Shown here: piece after piece, positions 1 through 14,047 of the stretch
Position numbering within the stretch: position 1 is the first letter of the stretch
Layout: each line of letters starts with the position of its first letter
From: Brevipalpus yothersi
Taxonomy: Eukaryota > Arthropoda > Arachnida > Trombidiformes > Tenuipalpidae
DNA: 64,000 nucleotides
Assembly: GCA_003956705.1 (NCBI GenBank)
Contig: QZCP01000102.1
Coordinates: 1-64,000 of the forward strand
Direction: 5' to 3'
Notes under the pieces: model-generated
What the model was told of the DNA's origin: nothing
What the model saw: the letters and a program-made list of their open reading frames with translations, nothing else
Databases searched by the model: none
Made by a program: the position numbers and the translations under genes

Positions 1-32
<32 letters not shown>
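1..32. repeat. (CT)n microsatellite at the window edge
   Basis: Pure CT dinucleotide run beginning at the first base, so its true length is unknown. It is the first of about fifteen long (CT)n/(GA)n runs in the window. Confidence 0.95.
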
Positions 33-36
<4 letters not shown>

Positions 37-439
37 TATATGTATGTATGTTGTTTAACTATGATCAAGTTAATTGAATTGCTTGTCGTTGGTGTGAGCC
101 ATGAAGCGCATCGATCCGATTCACCAACAAACACACACACACTTACACAGATACAGATAGACTTGGGGGGGAGGAGAGACTCCACATGCTTCGGTCTATT
201 CGTTCGGGACAGTTGATAGACTCTCTTTTTCGGTACAAGTAAATCAATCATTAGCGAAGGTTTACACACAAAATGATTAAGTGTGGGAGGCTAAATGAGT
301 CCAAGTGAGAATGGCCCATCTTTTGATCAACTTTTTTTCAATCCAAACGTGTGCATACAAATGATGGAGAGTGAAAATTAAAAATGTGTATTTACAAACG
401 ATTGTCATCCTGTGGCTGACAATGGATAGAATAGTGTAT

Positions 440-442
<3 letters not shown>

Positions 443-485
<43 letters not shown>
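443..485. repeat. (AG)n microsatellite
   Basis: Uninterrupted AG dinucleotide run of about 42 bp in AT-rich non-coding sequence. Reading frames through it translate as alternating Arg-Glu and are not genes. Confidence 0.95.
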
Positions 486-488
<3 letters not shown>

Positions 489-2133
489 GTAAAGGAAGTA
501 ATCATTTGAGCCATTTTTTAATTTCTCTTCGTAACGATCCATCATGTGATGGGGACACATTGTGAAAGAGAATATGGAAAATGAATCAAAAGTTTATCAA
601 CGATACGATTTCGATTCATGTTTAACGTCAAAAGTTTGCATTGACGTTACGCTTGGAAAAAAGAACCGTTAATATTCGAAATGCTAGGAGCGATACTGGC
701 TAGAGGGTGTTCTTTTGGAAAATTTTTCCATTCAAGAGAAGAGGTTTACACGTTTCTCACTTCTTTCAGATGAATATTTGTTGCGAAAATTTATTGAATG
801 AAATTTTCAATGCGTAGGATACTCAAGGTTGACGTGCATGTGTTTCCCAACGAAAATATGAATTCCATCATTTACGTGTGAGAATTTTATCTTGTAGTTC
901 CGGTCTTTAGTTAGTGAAAATAAACAATAATTAGTTAATGAGTAATTAGGCAATTGAGCTTCGAGAAACCTTCAATCTTGAGTCGTGATTGTGTTTAATA
1001 TGCAAATAAGATGATGAAAGCTCAAAAAAGGAAGATCAGCGAGCGTATTTGGACAAGATCATTCATGATCATTTGTGAAGCGTTCTTCCTCAACCGATTA
1101 GGATGAAGATTCAGATAGCTCTATAGTATGCTTCTTGGATATTGATTGGATAGTTTTTATAGGATGTATGATTTGGAGGGTCAAAACTGTCCAATGATTT
1201 GGGCAAACCGTTGAAAAGAGAAAAAAATTGATAAAATTTCAAGGAACACTCATCCTTACTCTCATCATATGAGGCCTGATCAATCAGAATCGACATGAGG
1301 CACTCGGGATGAACATGATACTTGTATATTCATTTCGGAAGATGATCCTGAATGATTATTTGATACTTGACTCTTCCTTGATCATGATTTTCATGAACAG
1401 TGTAAGGATTTCTTACAATTATTGACCTTGAGAATGGTATGTGTGAGTATCGAAAAAAGGTTTCAATGTGACGCATGACAATCAATGGAGTAATTTAATA
1501 ATCGTTTTTGATGGAGCATTTGAATTTTTATCTTCTCTCTCTCTCTCTTCCTCTCTCAAATTCCGACCGCCTACATTTTCTTTATATCATGATCATTATG
1601 ATGATGATACTCTGGAAGGATGGCTTGTTCTTATTTCTCCTCTCAATCATCTACCATTTTGATTATTCTCAGAAACAAAAATTATACCCTCATCACATGA
1701 GAGAGATGATGAGTAGTATTTTGTCGTGAATGAAACCAAAATCAGAATCCAGATCATTCAGCTGAATCTGACTATTCTGGACAATCTTGAAAAATGTAAA
1801 TGATTCTATGAGTACTCGTTTGAAACTTTTTGTGTGGAAAAGTTCTTATGAAAGATTTTATCAATGGATTGTAGAGAGAGAAATTTTCCATATGATTTAC
1901 GGACTTCGAGCACTTCCGTTTAGTATTGAGCAAATTTTGAGTTTGCTTGTTGAAAAATAAGAAGCAAAAAGTCTGAAAAAGTATGCTGTACATGTGTATA
2001 AGTTGGCAACTTGTAACACAGGTTGTTTCTGTTGTGAGCAACAGTTTAGAGACCAAAAGTGTGTATTAAGTTTGTTGAGAAAAATTTACATTTTATCTAA
2101 AATATTCACGCTGTTTCAAGGAATATTTTGAAT

Positions 2134-2135
<2 letters not shown>

Positions 2136-2210
<75 letters not shown>
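2136..2210. repeat. (AG)n microsatellite, 75 bp
   Basis: Uninterrupted AG run, one of the longest pure arrays in the window, in the putative Pax intron about 0.9 kb before the homeodomain exon. Confidence 0.95.
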
Positions 2211-2213
<3 letters not shown>

Positions 2214-3133
2214 TCAACTTTTTCACATAAAAATTTTGCATATATTTGCCTTTATAATCATGTGACCAGTAGGTGAGCATGGTTTAAGGTCGGATTAGAC
2301 TTAGTTGAATTGAATGACGCTCTCCTGTGCAACGAATTATATCCTATCGTTCTTCAATTCTTGAGAAAGAGAGAGAGAGATTCTTAGCCATGAATAATGA
2401 ATTTCAGATTCAACTCGAATCATCTGCTGAGCTTTGAATAGTCAAATGGAAAACAGCATGATTTGAAACGTTTAGTCAATATCTTGACACTAATGGTCAT
2501 TCTTGAGAGGAGATCATAATCTGATCTCCATTCGGAGAAGAGGAATTGAATCTTCTTGACCTTATCGACATCATCTTAAAACGGAATGAGAAAAAAATCA
2601 GTTTCAATTCAGAGCTACTCGAAAGGTTTTAGCATGCAATTTAAGCACGATCATAGACACAATAATATTCATCTTGATACCCAGAAGCGAATATCAGAAT
2701 ACCATGTACTTGTGTTGCTGGGTGACATACAATCAATGTTATACTTTGATGGGCGAATTATTTAACCTATAAGGTAGCACCGTTTCTAGGGTGATCAAAT
2801 GGAGGGCATGCTAATTATCATGGATATAAAATTCATTCATTATGCTTCAAGTTCCAGATATTCAGTGCACCATTTGATTGCTTGGAAAATGATTGGGAAT
2901 GTTCCAGCATATTTCGAATCATTACACCTTCAAAATGCTGGAATGCACTCCGAAATAGTCAAAAATTATAAAGAATAGTAAATCATGACCATTTTCATGT
3001 AGTTCTGGAAGCGTTTCATGATCATCAGATTATGAATGAACAAATAATGAATTTTTCGAATCTCTCTATCAAAAACATGATATCGCATTCATTTTTTTGC
3101 CCAATTTCATTCAAAAATCCCCTTTAATTACAG

Positions 3134-3764
3134 CCTAATTTTGATTTTGAAAATTTTTCTTCTCTCCCTCTCTTTTTTGCTCCTTTTCAACCAACTGCTT
3201 TTCAAACTATGGACTCGCTACTTGGAGATGATGAAGGAAGTGATAGTGATACCGAACCAGGATTGACGTTGAAACGAAAACAGCGACGATCTCGAACAAC
3301 ATTTACCGCAGTTCAGCTTGACGAACTGGAAAAGGCTTTCGAACGAACCCAGTATCCAGATATATATACCCGGGAAGAACTTGCCCAACGAACCAAATTA
3401 AGTGAGGCACGAGTTCAGGTAAGAAATTACATATCATGTGTATTCATTTGATAGTGTTCGCTAGTATTTCATCGGCATACTTTTGCCTACCACAATCAGC
3501 TCTCTACACTGGGAACACATTCTAGCATAGTCATTAATTATCATGATAGGCCTTTGAGATGCAAATTTCTGAACTGAAATATGAAGATATGTGAAACAAA
3601 TTTTTTCAGCTTGCCAAATGCTCACACATACATTCAAGTATTGCTTACTCAGGAATTTGAGGATGAATAATATGGTGGCAAATGATGCTCGCAAGATCAA
3701 GTGGATAAAGAGCATTTTTGCAACTGTTTCTCTATTTAAAACTTTCTATGAGATATATTTTCAG

Positions 3765-3837
<73 letters not shown>

Positions 3838-5112
3838 AAAATGCGCTAAAGTAACATGATGAAGAACAGAGGGAAGAAGGAGAAGGAGATGAGGATAAAA
3901 AAGGAGGAGAATGTGACATGGGTGTGCTCATATTAATCTGTTACATGTTGTAATGGAAAGAAGATTCTCCTACTTATTCTATCATAATTTCAATGGGCCA
4001 TGCTATTTTGTGCTTCTTCATGCTACATTCCATGGCTAATAATATGGGTGGAAAGAAAAGAAAAAGGATTATGATGGGCTCTTTCTCACTTATTCCATCA
4101 TGGATGAGAGTGATGGTGTTTTGTGAGAAAATTGAAATCCCTTCGCAAATTCATTTTTACACCACTTTTATCATGCTTTGTCTCGCATCTGATTCGCTTC
4201 AACACAAATGTATAGTTAAAAAAAATATGAACACATATTTTACACTAGCAGTATTTTGAAATAGTTAATACAGTTGGTTGAGAAAGTTGGATCACTAATT
4301 TACTGATGAGAATCTATTACTACAGCTTGTATAAGCTTTTGCATACCAATCGATCGATCGGTGGAAGTCTATCTTTTATATCTCTTTTTTTGTGTATCGA
4401 CTCTTTATTGAACACCATCCATCATCATCCAGTTAATTCGATGCCATCGATTAAAGCCACTTTGCCACTTCAATTCATGACTATTTGATTATGCTCTACA
4501 GAGGAAAAATAACTTCCCTTCTTTCCTTTCTCTCTCTCTCTCTCTCTTTCACTCACTTTTTTATTTCCATAGCATGATTAATTTATTTGCATTGGATTAT
4601 GATTAACAAGCGAGAGAATTTTGATAAATCTGTCATTCTATGGCCAAGTGATCCACTAGTTCTTCCATACGAATGAGATGTATTCATCTAATGCATGTGT
4701 ATTTTCCAGCTAGCAACATGATCATTTGGGCTTGTACCAAGAATCAGTTTATCATCATTTGTGTCCACAAGTGTATCTGTGTAAGCCCATTAACAGGTCT
4801 AAACAAGATTGATCTTGTGGTGAGGAAAAGAAATGAGGAGGGAAAGTTGAAAAATTTTGGTGAAAAAGTTTGGCCCACTACTGCTACCAAAAGTGATGTA
4901 ACTTTTCATCTTCAAAACTGTCTACAATCACGCTCATGTACATACGCCACAGTCAAGATCCGCATGCCAAAGTGCAATAGAGTGGCTGTTGAGATGGGAG
5001 GAATATGAATGAGAGAGTGAATCAAAAATGAATGAATGAATGAATGAATTATGCTGGTCATTGAAGAAAAAGGTCTCTATCTTTCAGATGAATGGGCGGT
5101 CAAGTCTTTCTT

Positions 5113-5161
<49 letters not shown>

Positions 5162-6235
5162 GGAACGTGGCTCTCGGTGGCCGAAAGTAAGTTGATTGAG
5201 ACGTTTTGGATAGAAAAATGGCCAGTTTACTGTGCCTTCATCATGATGATTGTGTGTGTGTATATATACATGATGTAATATGCACAAGAATGTTTGGTAT
5301 GAAATTCCGAATGAGATATGTGCATGTGAAGATGGAATAAAAGAGCTTCTGTAGATGCAAAATTATTCTGATGAGAGAGAAACTATCTTTTTCTTTTGGC
5401 TTCTTTTTTGATTCTTCCAAATAAGTAATCAGGAGCAACAATTCATGAATACTGCCAAAGTAACGATATATACATGTAGGATATGTGTGTGATAGAGATG
5501 AAGAGAAAATGTTTTTTCCCATAAAACACAATAGAGAAGAGAGAGAGAAAAAAAATATTCGGCAACTGAACAGAATGGCTAGTCAATCAAATGTGATTTG
5601 TACTCATACAAAAAAAAGTGGGTGAACGATCGACGCAACGATGTGGCAGGAGGAGACATCAACCAAAATGGCATGAGAATGGAAGAACAAAATTAATTCT
5701 AGCAACACAATAGAGCTCAGATGATCAAGTTATCAGTGTGATTAGTGATGGCCACTTTTATGATGGCTGTATGTTGGCGACATGGATACGGGCACGAAAA
5801 AAATTCTCTCTCAACAACATTCGACCGATTATATCAATTGAGAAAATAAAAAATGAGTTGAAATCAGAGTGAGAGCAAAAAAATAGTTCAGCTAGTTGAT
5901 CAAATTATTTTATCCTCAACCCTGTATTCTATGATATCCTATTTTTTTCTCATACACTTCACATACCACACTTATTTCAACTGATCATGCTGTTGCAAGT
6001 CAAAAATTATGCATTACGTGTACTGTAATGATAACTTTTCGATGATCCACATCTTTCAGTCCACTCCTAAACCAAAACTGATGTCCTGCTGAAGTTTAGC
6101 GATTATCAGAGACAGATTCTCAATGATCAAATCATGTTTGAATGTGTATAAATGTGATGAAGATATTCTGTGAAAAAAGAAGCTGGAGAAGATGCATCAT
6201 CATTCCACATGCGATGAACAGTCAACATTGTGGCC

Positions 6236-6273
<38 letters not shown>

Positions 6274-8471
6274 TCATGGACATTAATATGGATGATGACA
6301 GTGGGCATGATGATGGGTCAAAAATGGTGAAAAAAATCGGGCCGAACTGAGATGACGATGAAATATTGGAAGAGAGTTTGATAGTAATTAACGAATTTGC
6401 TAGTGATTATCAATAGACTCATGTTGTGTCTACAACAGGCACAGATATCAGGAGCTCTAGGATCATATTTAGCGAGCCTTTTGTTTATGGCCACATTAAC
6501 CATTGTTTTCATTTATAATAATTATTATTATTCTCACTGTGAATACCTCACGTCATTTCTTCATTATTATTTCACTCATCTTTCCATCCTCTTCCCGCCT
6601 CCTCCTCACACTGTTGAGTCCTTATTCTTCTTCTATTATTATGTTTGGCCTCCGTTTTTCTTAACATGAGCTTCTCCTTCATTCATTAAAAGTGAGAAAA
6701 AAACTTGTGGATGGAAGTGTAAGTGATTTCAAATGGAAAAAATATTCCACGTTGAAATGAAGTAAAAGTGAAAATTTCAAAATGGGAAGGTCTTACAGGA
6801 GGAGGAGGTAGGAAGAAAAAATAGCGGGAAAAAAATAGAAAATATTGCTACATGACAAGTGGAATATTTGCTCTCTCGCCCATCGAAAACTCGTGAAGAA
6901 ATGTTTTCCTGACATGATGTAGCTACAAGGTATTCCCAACTTAGATCATCATCATCATTCTCCCGGAGAAGAATGGGAAAGAAAGAGAGAGAGAGAGAGG
7001 AAAAAAGTATTCAGAGAATAGGTGTCAAACATGTCTACGTATCTATTCATCAATTTAAATTGTATTCATGGTCAGTAAATATGGGAGCAGCCCAGTGAGA
7101 GATGTTCACTTTTGGAGCTCTCAAAATCAAATGCTAAAAGATGGGCCGAACGTTTGCCACCCAAGCAGGAGTTCGAGGTGTGAGTTTGCCGCTCTTGTCA
7201 GGCCACTTTGCGTTCACTTTTTTTTCAACTTTTCAGCCTAAACTGCTAGACTTCACACAGCTTCTTCTTCTTCTCTCTCTTTCCCTTTTTGTTTGATAAA
7301 ACTTCCGACAGCAATCTGAGGTGAGAAAAAGAAGAAGATGAAGTGAAAAATTTATAAGAAACAGATACATGATGATGGTTAAATTCTTGAATACTCTCAC
7401 TTAAATCTAAGATCATCTCGGCTCATTTTCTTCTTCTATGCTTAATATTACTCTGTCACCTCTCTTTCTCTCTCCACCAGATGATGATCACTTCATGGGA
7501 TCAGAGAGAGAGAGAGAGTGAGAGAGAGAGAGAGAGAGAGAAAAGAGGGAATAACTATCAAGTATGACGAGAGGATGACAAGTTGATGATAAAATGAGAG
7601 GTGGCAAACATGAATGAAAATTTTCTGGAGAAGAGAGATGGAATAAATGATGAGAAATAGTAGAAGATGATTGAATTGAGGTGATTCAATAGATGATGAT
7701 TGTCATGAATCTAATGAAAAAAGAATGTTACTATTCTGATCAATGAGGTAACTTTTCGCTCGTAATGAGCCTTCCAATATTCTCTGAATGATTCCATTTT
7801 ACTTGACTCTGGTTCATCTAGAATGCCCATCAGAATCAAGATCATCTAATTACACTTGAAGGAAATATTGATTATTACTGTTGCCTATCGTTGATTGCCG
7901 TCGTGCTTAAGTAATATTTATGTCCCAGCTTTTTCCCATGTCATCGGTGTTTTTCTAAGAGGTGAGAAACTTTTCTCATCTAAATTCAATATCTCTCCAG
8001 AATTAGTATCAATTTGAAACAAGATTCAGGAACAGATCTGAACCTTTGACCATTCCCTAAATTTTTATCGATCACTACCAAACCATTGATTCAAAATGGA
8101 TTTGATGAACTTTTCATCAATTTCGATCTAAAGTGATCCAAAGTTCACACGATACATGTAGCTGAATGTTTTTCAATCGAAAGTGATTTGAGTGATGGCT
8201 CCTGGCGTTGTTCTCGAATATCTTTCTCATTTTTAATTGATTATTCTTTCCTTTTCCCCACCAACCTCGTTCTTGATGTGTGTTTGCACCATCATTTCTA
8301 CTGATATTGCATTTGAGATGCTGTCTTCGATTGAGAACATGTTAGACAACATATCAAAATTTTCTCTCTCCTCTCTCAGGTAGCTGCTGGAGATGATGAA
8401 GAGGAGGGAAGATGTGTGTTCTGATGTCCTGTTTGTATTGAAAAAAATGTAAAGAAAAGGCGAGAAAAGTT

Positions 8472-8541
<70 letters not shown>

Positions 8542-11539
8542 TATTTTGGCAGGATATAGCAAAGTTTGATTGAAAACTTGCTGTGATTTATTCATTTTCG
8601 CCTCCTTCATCAGTTACTCTCTCTCTTTCTTTTTTAGTTTCTCTCTCACCCCTATACAGGTATCTTTCTTCTAGCTCCATCTATGAATAGATAATGATCT
8701 GATTTGCATTAATTTTGCATAATGATTAACATTTTAAATGGTTTCTTCGTAGGATCTGTTGTGTTGCGAGAAAAGTAACCGAAAAAGTAGGAGAAAATGA
8801 GAAGAAAAAGTAGCAAAAAAGAGCTTACAAAAATTTACTTCACGAGCATCTTTGAGTCGGGAACTATTTAGATGTGGAAGATTTTCGGGAAAACAGTTAA
8901 AATAAAGTTGATCAATGAAAAGTGGTAACAATTTAAAGTAAAAAAGAAAAAAAATACTTGAGATTGCTTGAGAACTGACGCATTTTTCGTTGCATTCGCG
9001 AAACAAAACATCTTCTGTCCAAAGTTCTGTGCCAAACGATCTATCCAGCAGAAAATTTCAAAGTAGATAGCATTCCCATCTCTCTAACAAATGTTTTTCC
9101 TCCAATCTCATCATCAGGTATGGTTCAGCAATAGGAGAGCTCGATGGAGAAAACAAATGGGAAGTCAGCAGCTTCAAGCTGGATTCGGGGCACCATTTGG
9201 CCTTCCAGCCATGCATCCCGGCTATGCTCCATCTTCCGCTGGATCTTACTTCATCCCAACCACCCCGACAACTGATCCGGTATCATATCCATCTCTTGGT
9301 GAGTATTTATTATTGCCAATATTTTCCAAATTCCGATCACCTTATTCCATCTCCTCCCCCTCCACCTTCCTTATCCGCATACATGAATATTATGCATGGC
9401 TATCTCCTCCTATCCACTTATTCCCATTCCATCCTCCAACTTTTCTCTCTCTCTCTCTCTCTTTCTTGTGGCCCATGAGAGCTCACGAAAGCTCATGACC
9501 AATAAGTGCCTTGAAACAACGGGAATCGTTCGTGATCACGACCACTAACCATACTCATTATACTAAATGATTACAATTCTCTGTGCAAATCCAAACACTG
9601 GCCATATGTTCTCATCTGCTCTCTCTCTCTCTTTCCTCTATCAATCTGAATCCTGAATCCTGTAAGCAGGCAAGCTCCTAAAAAAAGTCAAAAGAAAAAT
9701 AAGAAATAGTCTGATATCACTTTTTGGACCCTATTTAGGCGTCGATTCCCACGTTTTTTATGTGGTCAAGATAAATTTCATGATACCTCTTCTTTGCACA
9801 GCAATTGGAATCATGCAATTGAAATCATTTTTCCTCTCTCTACTTTTCAAATATAAATATATAAATATTTTTTGGCCCTTGAATATTCAAAAATTCGTGT
9901 GACTCCATTTCAACTGAAAGTTGAAGAATCAAAATATATGAGTAACGAATAGAAATCATGCACACTTTGTTAGATTTAAATTTCAAAAAATGAGAATCAA
10001 AAGAAACGACATCATTAACCAAAATCAAGGGGCCATATTCTTGAAACGTTAAGATGCATATAGGCTCATACCATCCACCCGCAATCTTATATCCGCTTCC
10101 GAAGCCCTATTTTTGGCAATTTTAGGCGAAAAGATGCGGGAAATGATCAAGCAAGGAAGAGGAATAGACTCGAATCAGGCGGTAGATGACTTTTTCATCC
10201 AGGAAATACGCTCATAATATACACAGTTTATTTCGAGGCCAAGGGTCAACCATGATCCATGTGTAACTGTCTTGCGGTCGACCAAAAGTTTGTAATATAC
10301 ATTGAGAGAAATTGTGATCAGTTTGGTTTCCTTCGAGGAGTACATAGAAAGATACATGTATATCTATGCGAGGAATGCTTGGCTTAGGAATTTGTGCTAC
10401 AAAATGAAGTTACATTGAGACAGAGACATTGGTATTTGGAAGTATCTTATGTTCAAAACCACATAGTAAGAAAAAGATATGATGATGTGAGAAACATCTT
10501 CAGGTCACTTGCAATGGCCTTAACAGCCATACTTGGTTAAGATCATGTTTCCAATGAATGGAATTCTTTTTTCTCAGTATCTGCATGGACAATTGAATTG
10601 ACTAGTAGCCACACGAGAGAGAGAGAGAGATACAGAGTAGAGCTTAACGCTTGAGATGTGGATACAGAAAAACCTTGTTGCTGGTGATGATCCGTGTCCA
10701 CACTGTTGACTTTTGAAGGATCCAGTTTGTAGTTGACAGATCGTATTTCATGTGCACTGATTATCATCTTGAATTCTTAGACCAAAGTAGAGAGAAAAAA
10801 ATTGCATCAACTATGTACGATGAACTGATTTTTACTCTACTTTTTTACCCAATCAGGTTCCAATCAATCGGGTGCTAGTCTGTCCACTAATTCATCGTGG
10901 CAAAGTTGTAACGAAGCTGGCCGTCAAAACAATACGTTGACCACCGATTCAACAGGATCCTACCTCACCAGTGGCCGGTTACCTTTCCAGTCTCAGGTAA
11001 GTGACATGATATAGTGACCATCATACCGCCTCCTAATTGCCATATTGGCTAACACTGGATGAAAGAGAGAGAAAAAATTATTTTGAATTCAGAGGAAAAT
11101 TTCAAAGTCAATCTGGAATCCAATGTATATTCATTTTCTCCCCTCAAAAAGAGAAACTGGTCAGCAGATAGTAATCTTAACGATTGTCAATATGGAGTGG
11201 ATATTGCTTGTTTTTCTAAATTTTCAACGATTCAAAAAGGTAGCCTCATGTTACAAGGCAAGCTAGGTAAAATTTATATATATAAATAAGAGAGAAAACT
11301 TTTCTTCTTCAAGACGTTCTATTGCCCATGCAACAGTGTGTGTATGTATGAGTATGGAGGCAAGTATTTTGGCAAGCGAGAGTCCATCTCTGTGAGAGGC
11401 GTGGAAGGTCGTGATTTATTGAATGGGTTCCCAATAAGATTGAGCACCAAAATGGCAATTGATTCTCTTCGGAGTTTTCTTGCTTGTTTAATGTACACCT
11501 TGGGGCACGATTACATGCTTTCTTCAGTTTACCTGCAAT

Positions 11540-11587
<48 letters not shown>

Positions 11588-12780
11588 CATGCTCTTCTTT
11601 GCTCTTCCTTTTTTATCCTTCAAAATTTTTGGATTGAAATCTTTTTCCTCCATTTGCTTATGTTTTTATCATTCTCATCATCATTTCTTCCTCTCTTCAA
11701 ACTACGAGTTATCATCAGTATTGTCAATATCATCATGTAGCAAACAAGAAGAAAGTGCATACAAGATAGAAAACTAATGGCCATGCTTGATTGTTGGTTC
11801 AGTGTTCATTTTTAGGGGACATGAGAGAGACGAAGAGGAAGATGAAGGATGGAGTTTGAGTTGATTTGTAAAAGAGTTCAGCAATGAACATTGAATATTT
11901 TGCATCGGATAAAACCGATTCTATGAGAAGTGTTTAGGGATGCAAATTTGCTTGAGAAACCTTTGATGGCTAAGGTTATAGGTCACATTCTGATTTGCAT
12001 CGATAGAATCGTTCAAATGGGAGTTGATCGGTAAAAAGGTGGCTGAGTGGGAGGAGGAAAGGAAGATGAAATGGGAGAGATCCAAGGTGCTTCCAAAGCT
12101 CAAGCTCAGGAAAAGGAGGTGCTACGAAACATCCTTAATTAAGGAACAAGTTTACCTGCCTTAAGATGCTTGCTGTGTCAACTGAATGATAATCATCTGA
12201 ATAATAATTGATCTCTAAGAACTAATAGAGTGTTGATCATTCAGTAAGTGGTCTAAGAGGAATGAAAAAGCCTCAGGAAGAGAAGAGAGAGAGAGAGAGT
12301 AGAATAGAATAGAACAGAAAGATGAGGATGGTGAGTGATGAGGCCAATGATGAAAAGGCAAAAAGGAAGTTTTCTTCTTTCTCCTCGCTTGCTGTTCCCA
12401 GACTGGAAGTAAATTGAGCAGAGAAGTTTGTTCTATGTAACTTTCTCTCTCTCAAATGTTTGAGTACTAATTACAAGAATTGCGTAGACTAGCTTTGAAC
12501 AGCGGCAAAACAGTAGCTGCAACGGAAGAGGCAAGCCAAAGAAGCGTAATGTGACAGTGAACGATGGAACAATGTGTGAAATGCTAGTTTTAGAGATGCA
12601 CATTCCAATGAGATGGAGAGAAGATGATTCAAGTCAGCTTCCCTCGATGAATTCTTCATCGTCTGCTCAAGATACTCTGATGGCTTCGAAAGAATCCATG
12701 TATATATGGCTACACAACTCATTTTCGTTTCGTTTCATTAGTAATCTCCGTTAGACCAGCTTGTGGTAGTTGTTGACCGT

Positions 12781-12847
<67 letters not shown>

Positions 12848-13559
12848 GTTGGGTTAACATTATCAGGCTTGACCGGAACCTCTTCCTCGCGTTCCACAGC
12901 AAAGCCATCTGATTTACCATGGTTGATTAATCTACTCTGGGTTGCAGTATGATGTACACAGAGGGTTGAATATGTATTGCAATACGATCTGTTCGGTGAA
13001 TATTCGCATAGAGTTAGATGGAAAAATCTGTCCAAAAAGTGACAGATCCTGTGGCGTTGGTCTTCCTCTGTCCATGTATATATATATATATTTATACATA
13101 CGTTCAGCCGACTGACCAATGAATCGTTGAGACTAATTTGTTCTTGTTTGTCACAAATGGTCAGCAATTCATTTAAATTCATTTCTTCCTCTCTCTCTTT
13201 CTCTCCTCCACAGTTTGTCAGCCCAAGCTGTCCAACATCACTCGCCGTGTCCACAGCATTTCAGAACAACAATCACAATCTAACTCCTGTCACCAATTCG
13301 GGTGGAGGCAATGGTGGACTGATTAGTCCAAACAATGGTAACAACAATTTAAATGATTCGTGTCGAAATGATAAGCTGATATTCCATAATTCACAAATGG
13401 ACAATATATCTAACCTGTCAATGTGCAATATGTTTGGCGCTGCTCCGAGTATACACAATTATCCATCCCACCCGTTTGCCACCAATCCTGGTGACATTCT
13501 TTCGTACAAGCAAAATGACATTGGTCAACATGTAACTAATTCAGCTCAATTCAAAACAG
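3134..13559 (+). CDS. Pax3/7: Pax3/7-type paired-class homeodomain transcription factor, 3' part
   Basis: Four exons: 3134-3418, 9118-9298, 10857-10996 and 13214-13559, each with AG acceptor and GT donor and continuous frame. Exon one encodes an octapeptide-like QTMDSLLG (3203-3226), an acidic linker (DEGSDSDTEP) and the homeodomain from KRKQRRSRTTF. The homeodomain continues across the intron at ARVQ|VWFSNRRARWRK, the usual paired-class intron position. The tail is rich in Ser, Asn, Gly and Pro, as in paired/gooseberry. Octapeptide plus homeodomain sequence match Pax3/7 best, and the product should be a nuclear DNA-binding regulator of segmentation and neurogenesis. The gene is partial: the paired domain is not in the window, and the last exon must start in phase 1 downstream. 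The ATG at 3209 is internal, not the start. The acceptor at 3133 is inferred because it is the only AG that leaves the octapeptide in the exon. Confidence 0.88.
3763..3835. repeat. (GA)n microsatellite in the Pax intron
   Basis: About 73 bp of GA repeats with a single early interruption (GAAAGA). It lies 350 bp after the homeodomain donor site. Confidence 0.95.
5029..5049. repeat. (GAAT)n tetranucleotide repeat
   Basis: About five copies of a GAAT/TGAA tetranucleotide just before a CT array. Confidence 0.85.
5118..5158. repeat. (CT)n microsatellite
   Basis: Pure CT run preceded by a short TTTC repeat, inside the Pax3/7 intron. Confidence 0.95.
6240..6269. repeat. (AG)n microsatellite
   Basis: Short pure AG run in the Pax3/7 intron. 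A similar, interrupted run occurs at 7505-7540. Confidence 0.9.
8473..8537. repeat. (CT)n microsatellite
   Basis: About 65 bp pure CT run, 580 bp before the second homeodomain exon. Confidence 0.95.
9299..10856 (+). other. Pax3/7 intron, 1.6 kb
   Basis: Intron between exons 9118-9298 and 10857-10996, donor GTGAGT and acceptor AATCAG. Phase 1 on both sides restores a Gly codon. No other gene is seen inside. Confidence 0.75.
11542..11585. repeat. (AG)n microsatellite
   Basis: Pure AG run inside a Pax3/7 intron. Confidence 0.95.
12784..12844. repeat. (CT)n microsatellite
   Basis: About 60 bp pure CT run. On the minus strand it creates an Arg-Glu polymer reading frame that is not a gene. Confidence 0.95.
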
Positions 13560-14047
13560 GTAAGTGTTGGAACTGTTTTTTCTCCGTTCAATTTGCAATG
13601 CAAGACGTGAGAATAAATCAATTATCATAAGAATTGATTGACAAGACGTATAATGAGTGGTTAAATGGGAATGATAACTAATGGTTGAAAGGGTAGATCA
13701 TTTAATTGGTTAAATTGATAATTTTCTCATCATTTATTCGATTTTCATGCACAAATCACAAGCCACTAGCTAATTGCTGATGCTTGAAAAACAAATCAGG
13801 TTAAATGAGAGGAGAAACGTTCAATTTTAAATGTGTCGCATAACTAGTTGGCTCATTCAACTGATTAAGAGACACACAAAATTTTACTTGTTGCTGATTA
13901 TCTAGATCTTTGTCACTCTCTTTATTCATTCTTTTACTGTCTAATTATCTACTTTGTCTTCCACCATCTTCACTCATTTATGCTATTAGCTTACTTCAAT
14001 CATTGTCATCTTCAATCTTCATTTACTCCTCTCTCACACACACACAG

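Larger units (their letters stand above)
1..3133. other. Non-coding stretch upstream of the Pax homeodomain exon
   Basis: No exon is recognised here. It should be an intron of the Pax3/7 gene, because the downstream exon begins with an acceptor site and an octapeptide rather than a start. I looked for paired-domain motifs in this stretch and saw none, so the paired-domain exons are probably left of the window. It contains (GA)n runs near 443 and 2136. It also has a 9-bp inverted repeat with arms at 2902-2910 and 2935-2943. Confidence 0.6.
3419..9117 (+). other. Pax3/7 homeodomain intron, 5.7 kb
   Basis: Donor GTAAGA directly after the GTTCAG codons and acceptor TCATCAG before GTATGG. No coding exon is visible inside. 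It holds several (GA)n/(CT)n arrays, a GAAT tetranucleotide repeat and many polypurine stretches. Its size is unusual compared with the short introns further right, which would fit intronic regulatory elements, but no specific element is identified. Confidence 0.75.
10997..13213 (+). other. Pax3/7 intron, 2.2 kb
   Basis: Donor GTAAGT and acceptor CTCCACAG. It contains two microsatellites (11542 and 12784) and a short (TA)n run near 13078. No coding exon is recognised. Confidence 0.75.

Noticed and set aside
1..3133. Paired-domain exons of the Pax gene
   Set aside because: No paired-domain block could be read in any frame; they must lie left of the window or be unrecognisable here.
3591..3854. 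Open frame containing a long Arg-Glu polymer
   Set aside because: It is the translation of the (GA)n microsatellite; similar frames at 12751-13254, 19502-19829, 22407-23010 and 59227-59457 have the same origin.
13127..13213. Upstream in-frame codons before the last Pax exon
   Set aside because: They are intronic: the CTCCACAG acceptor at 13213 restores the frame from the previous exon, and the residues before it are pyrimidine-tract translation.
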